Origin: Slackia equolifaciens
GTDB taxonomy: Bacteria > Actinomycetota > Coriobacteriia > Coriobacteriales > Eggerthellaceae
Length of the DNA: 64,000 nt
Assembly: GCF_003725995.1 (NCBI RefSeq)
Contig: NZ_QIBX01000006.1
Span: 52,449-116,448, forward strand
Direction: 5' to 3'
Part shown: positions 26,580 to 34,288 of the stretch, piece by piece
Layout: each line of letters opens with the position of its first letter
Numbering within the stretch: position 1 is the stretch's first letter
Translations under genes and position numbers: made by a program
Notes under the pieces: model-generated
Databases searched by the model: none
Told to the model about the DNA's origin: nothing
Seen by the model: only the letters and a program-made list of their open reading frames with translations

Positions 26580-26690
26580 TTCTCGTACAATTTCTCTTGC
26601 CGGAATTATTGCGTGTAGGCAACGTCGATGGTGCGGTTCATGCTGGCTTTGGGGGTTGATGGCGCGGTTCGGGATGCCACTCTTTCTTCT

Positions 26691-26721
26691 TTGTGTGCTG
26701 TCTTCTAGGGCGCGTTATAAT
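26691..26721 (+). promoter_or_regulatory. Possible promoter of the dmsB-dmsA cluster
   Basis: A perfect -10 box TATAAT at 26716-26721 with a weak TTGTGT at 26691-26696 (19-base spacer), 23 bases before the ATG of the first ferredoxin-like gene. Confidence 0.45.
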
Positions 26722-26743
26722 TGCCGCGGCAAAAGGGGGACGC

Positions 26744-27322
26744 ATGGCAAAGATGGGTTATTACTTCAATCAGACGGCATGCATTGGCTGCAAAACATGT
26801 CAGATCGCGTGCAAAGACAAGAACGATCTTCGTGTTGGTCTGCTGTTCAGGCATGTGCGGCACTTTGAGGTGGGGAAATATCCCAATGCTCGCGCATACC
26901 ATCATTCTTCAACGTGTAACCATTGCGAATCGCCCGCATGTGTGGCGGCGTGTCCTAACGGGTCTATGTACATAGACGATGCGGATGGAACCGTGCAGCA
27001 TGATTATTCAAAATGCATTGGGTGCCAGTATTGCGTTCAGGCGTGCCCTTATGGCGTGCCGACGTATGATGAAGAGCTGGGTCAGGCGATTAAGTGCGAT
27101 GCATGTATCGAGTTGCGGGCGAACGGCGAGCAGCCTGCTTGCGTGGCGGCATGCCCCATGCGTGCGCTCGAATTCGGTCCTATTGCTGAACTCGAAGAGA
27201 AACACCCTGATGCCGTACGCACAATAGCTATTTTGCCTGAGCCTACGCAAACTCATCCCTGCACTATTATCGATGCTAAGAATTCTGCTCTCGACCCCGA
27301 CTATGTGGAAGTGATGCTGTAG
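26744..27322 (+). CDS. DmsB-like iron-sulfur subunit (copy 1)
   Basis: A 192-residue electron-transfer subunit with four [4Fe-4S] cysteine sets: CIGCKTCQIAC, CNHCESPACVAACP, CIGCQYCVQACP and CDACIELRANGEQPACVAACP spread over the chain. It would pass electrons to a molybdopterin subunit at the membrane. It has no signal, as expected for co-export with a Tat-tagged partner. It is a close paralogue of the protein at 30225-30809 and lies upstream of the catalytic gene rather than after it. The start at 26744 follows AAAAGGGGGA. Confidence 0.92.
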   Translation: MAKMGYYFNQTACIGCKTCQIACKDKNDLRVGLLFRHVRHFEVGKYPNARAYHHSSTCNHCESPACVAACPNGSMYIDDADGTVQHDYSKCIGCQYCVQACPYGVPTYDEELGQAIKCDACIELRANGEQPACVAACPMRALEFGPIAELEEKHPDAVRTIAILPEPTQTHPCTIIDAKNSALDPDYVEVML

Positions 27323-27418
27323 AGCACTTCGCACTAACGATTTTGCCGTATTTAACGAGTGCCTAAACAATTAAGAATTCAGAAAGAATCGAGTAAGAAA
27401 CTCTCAAGATACGCTGTA

Positions 27419-27447
27419 TTGGTATTAATACATGCGGTTTTTACACT
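27419..27447 (+). promoter_or_regulatory. Possible promoter of the catalytic dmsA-like gene
   Basis: TTGGTA (27419-27424), 17 bases, TACACT (27442-27447), with a small GCGAC/GTCGC hairpin just downstream at about 27458-27473. It suggests the catalytic gene can be expressed separately from copy 1 of the iron-sulfur gene. Confidence 0.4.
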
Positions 27448-27519
27448 GTGTTCAGAGGCGACGAGAAAGTCGCGACGCACTCAGGCGTCAAGGGGGAACT
27501 GAATACAGAAGGGGGAAAT

Positions 27520-30207
27520 ATGAGCTATCTCGAGCGAATTCAGTCTTCCGGCATCAGTCGTAGAGGGTTCGTCAAGGCAAGCGCTGCTGCAGCGGCTGCT
27601 CTGTCGGTGGCAGGCATCGCCGGCTGCGCCCCGAACAGCGTCGAAGAGACCGCCGAGGAGACGGCAGGTTCTGAGCAGCGCGATCTTGTGAGCGGCGAAT
27701 GGAAAACCGCATCATGCTGGCATAATTGCGGTGGTCGTTGCGTGAACAAAGCGCTTGTTCAGGATGGAGTTGTTATTCGTCAAAAAACAGATGACACCCA
27801 CGAGGATAGTCCAGAATATCCTCAGCAACGCGGCTGTTTGCGCGGGCGCTCTCAACGCAAGCAGGTCTTTGCGGATGATCGTCTGAAATATCCCATGAAG
27901 AGAAAAAATTGGAGTCCTGATAATCCCCAGGGTGATCTTCGAGGAAAAGATGATTGGGAACGGATTAGCTGGGATGAAGCTTTCCAGTATGTCGCCGACG
28001 AGATGAACAAAATTAAGGACCAGTACGGTAACAGGGCATTCTATCTTGACTCTTGGACGATGAATACTGAGTATCGTCGTCTATTCGGACTCTTTGGCGG
28101 ATACATTAATGGATGGGGTACGTGCTCTTTCGGAAATTATTCGCTCTCTCCTCAAAATTGCGGCTTTTCTGCTGCAGGTGGTTTTGAGACGTGTAATGAT
28201 CGATTTGATTTCGAGAATTGCGAGAAGATCGTCATGTTGGGCGTAAATCCGGCATGGAGTGCTTTCGGAATGCCGATTAACATTCTGAAAACGGCGCATG
28301 ATGCGGGAGCTACCTTTGTAGGTATTGACCCTGTCTACAATGAAACGTATTCGCTGCTCGATGCTGATTGGATTCCGCTCTATCCGGGTTCCGATACTGC
28401 TTTCTTGCTTGGTTTGGCGCACTCTCTTATCGTGCAGGACGACAATGGCTCCTTGATTGATTGGGATTTTCTCGATAAGGCCGTGCTTGGTTTCGATGCC
28501 GACCACATGCCAGAAGGCGTAGACGAAAAAGATAATTTCATGGACTACGTCCTCGGTACCTATGACGGACAGCCAAAAGATGCCGAATGGGCGTCGAGAC
28601 ATTGCGGCGCTTCCGCGGATCGAATCATGGCTCTTGCCAAAGAAATTGGCAAAGATAATAAGGTTGCTTTGTTAACCTCATGGGCTCCCGCTCGTACCAA
28701 CAACTCAGACAATCTTCCGCAGCTTTTTATGATAATTGGCGCTATGACGGGCCATATGGGCAAATCCGGTCACATGACTACCTGCGTAGACTCTCAGACG
28801 TTTGGCAATCACGGCCCCTCGCTGGTGAAGCCAGGCGGTTCTGGCTTGGAGGAAATACCCAATCCGGAAAATGATTACGTGAATGACACCCAAGCTTGGT
28901 CAATGATCCTTGGCGAGCCGTATAACTACACCGGTCAAAGCAACGATGGTATTGAATGGAAGCCCTGTGAGGTGCGCACGGCGGATATTCATATGATTTT
29001 CCACGGCGGCGGCAATCGCTTGCAAAGCAGGCAGGCAATCCTTCAAGGCGTTGAAGCTCATCGCAAGGTTGATTTTGTAGTAACCGCTACGACCTTCTTT
29101 ACCAACGATGCGAAATACTCCGATATCGTTCTTCCGGTTAATACGGAATGGGAGCGCGAAGGCGGCATGGTGACTGGCAATCGCGAGATGGTCATCATGT
29201 ATCAGAAGATTGTCGATTCACTGTATGAAAGCAAAGACGATCAGGACATCGTTAAAGGAATTGGCGAAAAACTTGGAATTTCCGCCGAAGAATTGTATCC
29301 GTACGATCGAAAGCAGCAGCTGTTTAATATGGCTGCGGGAACTATTGTCGCAAAGGAGACTGGCGTATCGAGCTCCGGTATGGCTAACCCCTTTACCGAT
29401 GATGGTTCGCAAAATGCCGACAGTGATTACGAGCTCCTTTTGACGATTACGCAGGAAGACATTGATCGCTGGGGTGTTGAAGGACAGCCGCAAGAAGGCC
29501 GTATCCCTATTTCGCAGTTGGAAGAAACGGGTGTGTACCAGATAGAGCGTTCCAAGGGCGACAACTACGGGTTCATCGCTTTTGAAGATTTCGTAAAAGA
29601 CCCCGAGGCAAATCCGAGGCCTTATTCTGAGAGCGGAAAACTCGAGGCCTACAGTAAGGCTTTGGCGGATAAGGTCAATGGCATGGGCTATGAGAATTCT
29701 GACATTAAGCCTATTCCGACATTCATCCAGCCACTTAACGGGCACGAGGATACATATTCGGATTTCGAGAAGGGTACCAAGGGAGATTATCCGTTCCAAG
29801 TTGTTACGATGCATTATATGGGACGTTCCCATACGACTTTCGGAAACATCGCTCAACTTCAAGAGGCCTTTGTTTCTCCGGTGATGATTAACACTGTCGA
29901 TGCGAATGATTTGGGCATTGAATCCGGCGATACCGTTATGCTCACGAGCAAATACGGCAAGACGCTAAGGACTGCCGTTGTGACGAATCGTATTATTCCA
30001 GAATGCATCGGGTTAACGCATGGTTCTTGGTCGGACTACGATGAGGAAAATGGCATCGACTATGGCGGATCGGACAACATATTGTTCGGAAACGATGTCG
30101 CTGGTCAAGGTACGTCGGGATTCAACACGTTGATTGTCAAGGTCGAAAAAATTGATACCGAATTGGTGCCGGATTGCGACAAACCTCGTCGAATCATTGA
30201 GCTGTAG
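27520..30207 (+). CDS. DMSO reductase family molybdopterin oxidoreductase, catalytic subunit (DmsA-like)
   Basis: An 895-residue Tat-exported enzyme. The signal has ISRRGFVKAS and a following IAGC lipobox-like site. A [4Fe-4S] motif CWHNCGGRC...GC is at the start of the mature chain, followed by the bis-MGD domains. SFGNYSLSPQN is the position where DMSO/TMAO-type enzymes place the Mo-ligating Ser. The late MHYMGRSHTTFGNIAQL and IIPECIGLTHGSWSDY are typical of the cofactor-binding C-terminal domain. The substrate may be an S- or N-oxide or another compound. ATG 27520 has GGGGGAAAT before it. It is AT-richer than most of the window. A second DmsB-like gene follows after 17 bases; no dmsC membrane anchor was seen. 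Confidence 0.92.
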   Translation: MSYLERIQSSGISRRGFVKASAAAAAALSVAGIAGCAPNSVEETAEETAGSEQRDLVSGEWKTASCWHNCGGRCVNKALVQDGVVIRQKTDDTHEDSPEYPQQRGCLRGRSQRKQVFADDRLKYPMKRKNWSPDNPQGDLRGKDDWERISWDEAFQYVADEMNKIKDQYGNRAFYLDSWTMNTEYRRLFGLFGGYINGWGTCSFGNYSLSPQNCGFSAAGGFETCNDRFDFENCEKIVMLGVNPAWSAFGMPINILKTAHDAGATFVGIDPVYNETYSLLDADWIPLYPGSDTAFLLGLAHSLIVQDDNGSLIDWDFLDKAVLGFDADHMPEGVDEKDNFMDYVLGTYDGQPKDAEWASRHCGASADRIMALAKEIGKDNKVALLTSWAPARTNNSDNLPQLFMIIGAMTGHMGKSGHMTTCVDSQTFGNHGPSLVKPGGSGLEEIPNPENDYVNDTQAWSMILGEPYNYTGQSNDGIEWKPCEVRTADIHMIFHGGGNRLQSRQAILQGVEAHRKVDFVVTATTFFTNDAKYSDIVLPVNTEWEREGGMVTGNREMVIMYQKIVDSLYESKDDQDIVKGIGEKLGISAEELYPYDRKQQLFNMAAGTIVAKETGVSSSGMANPFTDDGSQNADSDYELLLTITQEDIDRWGVEGQPQEGRIPISQLEETGVYQIERSKGDNYGFIAFEDFVKDPEANPRPYSESGKLEAYSKALADKVNGMGYENSDIKPIPTFIQPLNGHEDTYSDFEKGTKGDYPFQVVTMHYMGRSHTTFGNIAQLQEAFVSPVMINTVDANDLGIESGDTVMLTSKYGKTLRTAVVTNRIIPECIGLTHGSWSDYDEENGIDYGGSDNILFGNDVAGQGTSGFNTLIVKVEKIDTELVPDCDKPRRIIEL

Positions 30208-30224
30208 TTGGGGGTAAGGAAACC

Positions 30225-30809
30225 ATGGCCGATAAAATGGGTTTTTATTTCAACCAGGCGGCATGCATCGGATGCCGGACTTGCCAGGTTGCTTGCAAGG
30301 ATAAAAACGATTTGGAAATTGGATATCTGTTCAGGCATGTTCTGAGTTTTGAAGAGGGATCGTACCCAAGCGTCAAATCCTATCATTACGCCGGCACGTG
30401 CAACCATTGCGAGATGCCGGCATGCGTGGCAAACTGCCCGACCGGTGCTCTCTACATCGATGATGAAGATGGCGGCACCGTTCAGTACGACACCTCCAAG
30501 TGCGACGGTTGCCAGGCGTGCGTGACTGCGTGTCCCTATAGCGTGCCGGTGTACTTCGAGGAAGAGAAGGTCGTGCGCAAGTGTGATGCCTGCATCGAGC
30601 TTCGCGCCAATGGCGAACAGCCTGCGTGCGTGGCGGCATGCCCGATGCGAGCACTCGAGTTTGGGCCTATCGATGAACTTGCCGCCGCTCATCCCGACGC
30701 TTTGAAGGACATCGCTATCCTTCCGGATTCGTCTACGACGAGTCCGTGCACGCTTATCGATGCACGTCCCGCTGCTCTCGAGGACGACTTCGTGGAGGTT
30801 CTCCTGTAA
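30225..30809 (+). CDS. DmsB-like iron-sulfur subunit (copy 2)
   Basis: A 194-residue paralogue of the protein at 26744-27322, again with four [4Fe-4S] cysteine sets (CIGCRTCQVAC, CNHCEMPACVANCP, CDGCQACVTACP, CDACIELRANGEQPACVAACP). It follows the catalytic gene by 17 bases, the usual position of dmsB. Base composition changes inside the gene: the first ~160 bases are AT-rich like dmsA, and the rest is GC-rich like torD and later genes. This suggests a recombination joint near 30380. A strong inverted repeat separates it from torD. Confidence 0.92.
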   Translation: MADKMGFYFNQAACIGCRTCQVACKDKNDLEIGYLFRHVLSFEEGSYPSVKSYHYAGTCNHCEMPACVANCPTGALYIDDEDGGTVQYDTSKCDGCQACVTACPYSVPVYFEEEKVVRKCDACIELRANGEQPACVAACPMRALEFGPIDELAAAHPDALKDIAILPDSSTTSPCTLIDARPAALEDDFVEVLL

Positions 30810-30836
30810 GGTAAACTCTCCATACTGTTGTATGAC

Positions 30837-30869
30837 GGCCGCGGCGAATCCCCTCCCTTCGCCGCGGCC
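30837..30869 (+). terminator. Strong hairpin between dmsB copy 2 and torD
   Basis: GGCCGCGGCGAA (30837-30848) and TTCGCCGCGGCC (30858-30869) are a perfect 12-bp stem with a 9-base loop. The following bases (TGTCTTTG) give only a weak U-run, so it may be a partial terminator lowering torD expression or a 3' stabiliser. Confidence 0.6.
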
Positions 30870-30888
30870 TGTCTTTGAAAGGTCCACC

Positions 30889-31569
30889 ATGAAACACGAC
30901 GACGCAATTGCCGCTGCGTTGGCAAACCGAAGCTTTGTATATACCTATCTGTGGCGTGCTTTTGCTGCCGAGCCCGACGAGGCGTTGCTGGCAACTGTCG
31001 CATCTGATCAGGCAACTGAGGAGTGTGTGATTCTTGCAGGCGAAGGGTCTCGCGCAGCGCAAGAGCAGCGTGTCTTGGTATCCACGGCATCGGCGCCCGA
31101 TGCTCTCGAAGCGTTGAAATCCGACTATACGAGGCTGTTCATCGGTCCCGGCAAGCTGCCTGCCCCGCCGTGGGAATCGGTGTATGTGGCGGGCGAGGAT
31201 TTGCTGTTCCAACCGAGCACACTTGAGGTGCGCGACGCATACCGCAAGGCCGGCTACCAGGCCACGGGGTATCCCCATGAGGCAGACGACCACCTCGCTA
31301 CCGAGCTTGGATTCATGGAGGCACTCGCCAAGGATTCGCAAGCGGCATACGATGCGGGCGATTCTGCAAAGCTGCGTCTGCTGCTTTCCCAACAGACGAT
31401 GTTTCTCGCGCAGCATCTGAATGTATGGCTGCCTCAGTTCGTGGAGCGTTTGCTGAATACGGAGTCGCCAAAATTTGGCGAATTCTATCCGCGTTTTGCC
31501 GTGCTTGCTCGCGAACTGTGTGCCGCTGATGCTGCGGCGTTGGTCGAGATTTCGGGTTCCTTGCAGTAG
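30889..31569 (+). CDS. TorD/DmsD family molybdoenzyme maturation chaperone
   Basis: A 226-residue cytosolic chaperone that binds the Tat signal of molybdoenzymes and helps cofactor loading before export. All-helical, with the family hallmark YTRLFIGPGKLPAPPWESVY at ~83-102 and PHEADDHLATELGFMEAL at ~129-146. GAAAGG (30877-30882) sets the ATG at 30889. Its place right after the DMSO reductase genes makes the DmsA-like protein the likely client. A terminator follows at 31578. Confidence 0.92.
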   Translation: MKHDDAIAAALANRSFVYTYLWRAFAAEPDEALLATVASDQATEECVILAGEGSRAAQEQRVLVSTASAPDALEALKSDYTRLFIGPGKLPAPPWESVYVAGEDLLFQPSTLEVRDAYRKAGYQATGYPHEADDHLATELGFMEALAKDSQAAYDAGDSAKLRLLLSQQTMFLAQHLNVWLPQFVERLLNTESPKFGEFYPRFAVLARELCAADAAALVEISGSLQ

Positions 31570-31577
31570 TGAAGGTT

Positions 31578-31620
31578 GACGTGCTCGCGCGAATGTCGTG
31601 CGGGCACGTCTTTGATTTTG
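31578..31620 (+). terminator. Terminator after torD
   Basis: GACGTGC (31578-31584) pairs with GCACGTC (31604-31610), followed by TTTGATTTTG. Confidence 0.65.
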
Positions 31621-31734
31621 CCGCCTTGTGATAGTGTGGCTTATCGGTACGATTGGCAAGGGCAAGCTGAGTTGAGCGAGCGTGAAACGTCTCAGATGTA
31701 AGCGCAGGGCGTGGGGATTAAAGCCGGGGGAATT

Positions 31735-33516
31735 ATGGACGCGGGCAAAATCAAACTCAAGACTAAGTTTGGCGTGCTTATCGTGGCGCTGTTTGTGGTG
31801 TCTTTAGTGGCGAGTTCGTTGTGGACCTCGTATTCCCAACGTCAGCAGACCCTTAACGAGTTGCGTGAGAAAGGCCTGGTTCTTTCTCAGCAGATGACCG
31901 CCGTGTGGGATTTCATGAGCGCAAACCAGGATAGGTTCGAGGCATCGTCATTCTCTGAAACAGGTTCTTATCAGGGGCTTCATTGTGCCATTGCGGGTCG
32001 CTCTATCGCGCAGCTTTTCACCAATGAATCGGGTTATGTGACGCGTTTCGTCAATTTCGATCCGCGCAACATCGAAGATACGCCCGACGATTTTGAAGCT
32101 GCTGCGCTCGATGCGTTCCACGCTGATCCATCGCTCACCGAGTATTGCGCCGTGACCGAATATGACGGTCAACAGGTGTTTCGTTATCTTGCTCCCATGA
32201 AAATCGAGCGCACGTGCCTGGAATGCCACGGCGAACCCAAGGGCGAGATTGACATCACCGGCCACCCCAAAGAAGGATGGGCCATCGACGATATCGGCGG
32301 CGCCATCAGCATCGTCATCCCTATGGATCTCTATGTTTCCGCCGAGCAAGATAGCGTGCTGCAGAACGTGGTCTTTTTCATCGTGGTGCTGGTTGCGTGC
32401 CTGCTCATCGTGTATTTGACGCTCTCGCACTTGGTCACGAAGCCCCTTGGTAAGATTCGCCAAGGCGTGTCTCGCATCCAGACGGGCGATTTGGACGTGC
32501 GGCTCGACGGTGCCGAGTCATCTGCCGAGATGAACACGCTCGCGGCTGAATTCAACGACATGGCTCATGAGCTGTCCGATCTCTACGAAGGCCTTGAGGC
32601 CCAGGTGGACGACCGCACCGCGCAGCTTGCTCACGCGAATGAGGTTCTTGAGCGCCAGCGCGTGCAGCTGGAAGAGGCGAACGAGCTTCTGCGCAACGAC
32701 AACGAATACAAATCGAACTTCCTTGCCATGATGAGCCACGAGCTGCGCACGCCGCTTACCTCGATTCTGGCGTACGCCGAGCTGCTCAACCGCGAGGGCA
32801 ATCCGGTCGATGAGAAGGAAGCGGAGGCGAGCCGCGAGATTGAGGCGAACGGTCGCGTGCTGCTCGCGATGATCAACGACATTCTGGAGATTAGCCGCCT
32901 GGATGCCGGCAAGACGCAACTTGCGCTTGAGACCGTGGATATGGGCGACGTGGTGGGCCTGGTCCAGTCGGTGGTGGGGCCGCTCGCGCGTCGCAACGGC
33001 GTGAAGTTCACCTGCGACATCAATCCCGATGTGCCACTTATCCAAGGGGATTTCGAAAAGATTCGCCACGTGCTTGAGAATCTTTGCGGCAACGCGATGA
33101 AGTTCACGCCGGAAGGCGGCAGCGTGCATCTGGCGGTGGAGCGCGATGCCGCTGCCCACGAGGTTGTACTCAAGGTGATTGACACGGGTATCGGCATCGC
33201 CGAGAAGGACCAGCAGCGCATATTCGAGAAGTTCGTGCAGGTGGATTCCTCCGTATCACGCAAATACAATGGCACAGGGTTGGGCCTTGCGCTCGCCAAG
33301 GAGTACGCCGAGATGCACGGCGGGTCGATTGCCGTCCAAAGCAAGCCGGGGCAAGGTAGCACGTTTACCGTGCGTCTGCCGGAGGATCCGACAAACGTTA
33401 CGGGCGCCTCCAGTGACCTGGCGACTACGCAATTTGGTGAAGCTTCTGCGCCTGAGCCGACGTGCGACGCATGCGAGGCAACTGGGGCAGAGGCGTCTCG
33501 CGAAGAAGAGAGGTGA
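31735..33516 (+). CDS. Histidine kinase with c-haem-binding Tll0287-like (DUF3365) sensor
   Basis: A 593-residue membrane kinase. TM1 is at ~12-33. An external DUF3365 domain carries a covalent haem site CLECH at 161-165. TM2 lies at ~209-231, HAMP at ~232-285 and a coiled coil at ~286-322. The HisKA domain has SHELRTP (phospho-His 335), and the ATPase domain follows (NLCGNAMKFTPEG, DTGIGI, GTGLGLALAKEY). The last ~40 residues are a Cys/Ala/Glu tail (CDACEATGAE). Such a haem could sense redox state, NO or CO outside the cell. The next gene is its response regulator, 5 bases on. Its place behind the DMSO reductase cluster suggests control of that cluster (inference). GGGGGAATT precedes the ATG at 31735. 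Confidence 0.93.
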   Translation: MDAGKIKLKTKFGVLIVALFVVSLVASSLWTSYSQRQQTLNELREKGLVLSQQMTAVWDFMSANQDRFEASSFSETGSYQGLHCAIAGRSIAQLFTNESGYVTRFVNFDPRNIEDTPDDFEAAALDAFHADPSLTEYCAVTEYDGQQVFRYLAPMKIERTCLECHGEPKGEIDITGHPKEGWAIDDIGGAISIVIPMDLYVSAEQDSVLQNVVFFIVVLVACLLIVYLTLSHLVTKPLGKIRQGVSRIQTGDLDVRLDGAESSAEMNTLAAEFNDMAHELSDLYEGLEAQVDDRTAQLAHANEVLERQRVQLEEANELLRNDNEYKSNFLAMMSHELRTPLTSILAYAELLNREGNPVDEKEAEASREIEANGRVLLAMINDILEISRLDAGKTQLALETVDMGDVVGLVQSVVGPLARRNGVKFTCDINPDVPLIQGDFEKIRHVLENLCGNAMKFTPEGGSVHLAVERDAAAHEVVLKVIDTGIGIAEKDQQRIFEKFVQVDSSVSRKYNGTGLGLALAKEYAEMHGGSIAVQSKPGQGSTFTVRLPEDPTNVTGASSDLATTQFGEASAPEPTCDACEATGAEASREEER

Positions 33517-33521
33517 TTCGC

Positions 33522-34250
33522 ATGGCGGAACCGTACAAAGTCATGCTGATTGACGACGACAAGGGCGTTCACGTGCTCATGCGCCGCATCATCGAGGACG
33601 CCGGATATAGATACTGCGCCGCCTATGACGGCGAGAGCGGCCTGAAGATGCTTGCGAGTGAGCATCCTGACCTGCTGCTTCTGGATGTGATGATGCCCGG
33701 CATGAACGGCTTCGATGTGTGCACGAAGATTCGCGGGCAGGGGCGCCGCATTCCCATCATCTTCCTCTCTGCCAAGGGCGACATCGTGGATAAGAGCATC
33801 GGTTTCAAGGCCGGCGGTGACGACTACGTGGTCAAGCCGTTCAGCCCCGATGAACTGCTGCTGCGCATCGAGGCGCACCTGCGCCGCCACAAGTCGGACC
33901 TGGCGTTTGCCAAGGCAGTGAGCCGCGAAGGCAGCAACAAGACCGGTGAACTGGAGATATTCTTCAATCGCTACGAAGTGCGCCTGCGTGGCGAACCGGT
34001 TGATTTGACCGCGAAGGAGTTCGAAATCCTGGCGCTGTTGGCGTCGAGTCCCGGTCAGGTATTCACGCGTAACCAGATTTACGAGCACATTTGGGGGCGC
34101 GATAGCAGTGTGGACGAAAACAGTATCACGGTGTTCATGCGCAAGATTCGCGAGAAGATAGAGGATAATCCCTCGCAGCCGAAATATCTGCTTACCGTGT
34201 GGCGCGTTGGCTACAAATTCGCTGAACGCGTGGATGTGGCGAACGAATAG
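33522..34250 (+). CDS. OmpR-family response regulator
   Basis: A 242-residue regulator with a receiver domain (~1-120; acidic IDDD, phospho-acceptor Asp55 in LLLLDVMMPG, Lys in VVKPFSPDEL) and a C-terminal winged helix (~145-236; VDLTAKEFEILALLASSP, RKIREKIEDNPSQPKYLLTV). It begins five bases after the kinase stop with GAAGAGAGGTG upstream, so it is its cognate partner. Its DNA-binding domain resembles that of the one-component haem regulator at 16682-17800 (same KIEDxP turn), so the two may see similar DNA. Confidence 0.95.
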   Translation: MAEPYKVMLIDDDKGVHVLMRRIIEDAGYRYCAAYDGESGLKMLASEHPDLLLLDVMMPGMNGFDVCTKIRGQGRRIPIIFLSAKGDIVDKSIGFKAGGDDYVVKPFSPDELLLRIEAHLRRHKSDLAFAKAVSREGSNKTGELEIFFNRYEVRLRGEPVDLTAKEFEILALLASSPGQVFTRNQIYEHIWGRDSSVDENSITVFMRKIREKIEDNPSQPKYLLTVWRVGYKFAERVDVANE

Positions 34251-34288
34251 GCCAAAACGTTACGAGGCGCGTTAGGCGTGCGACAGCA

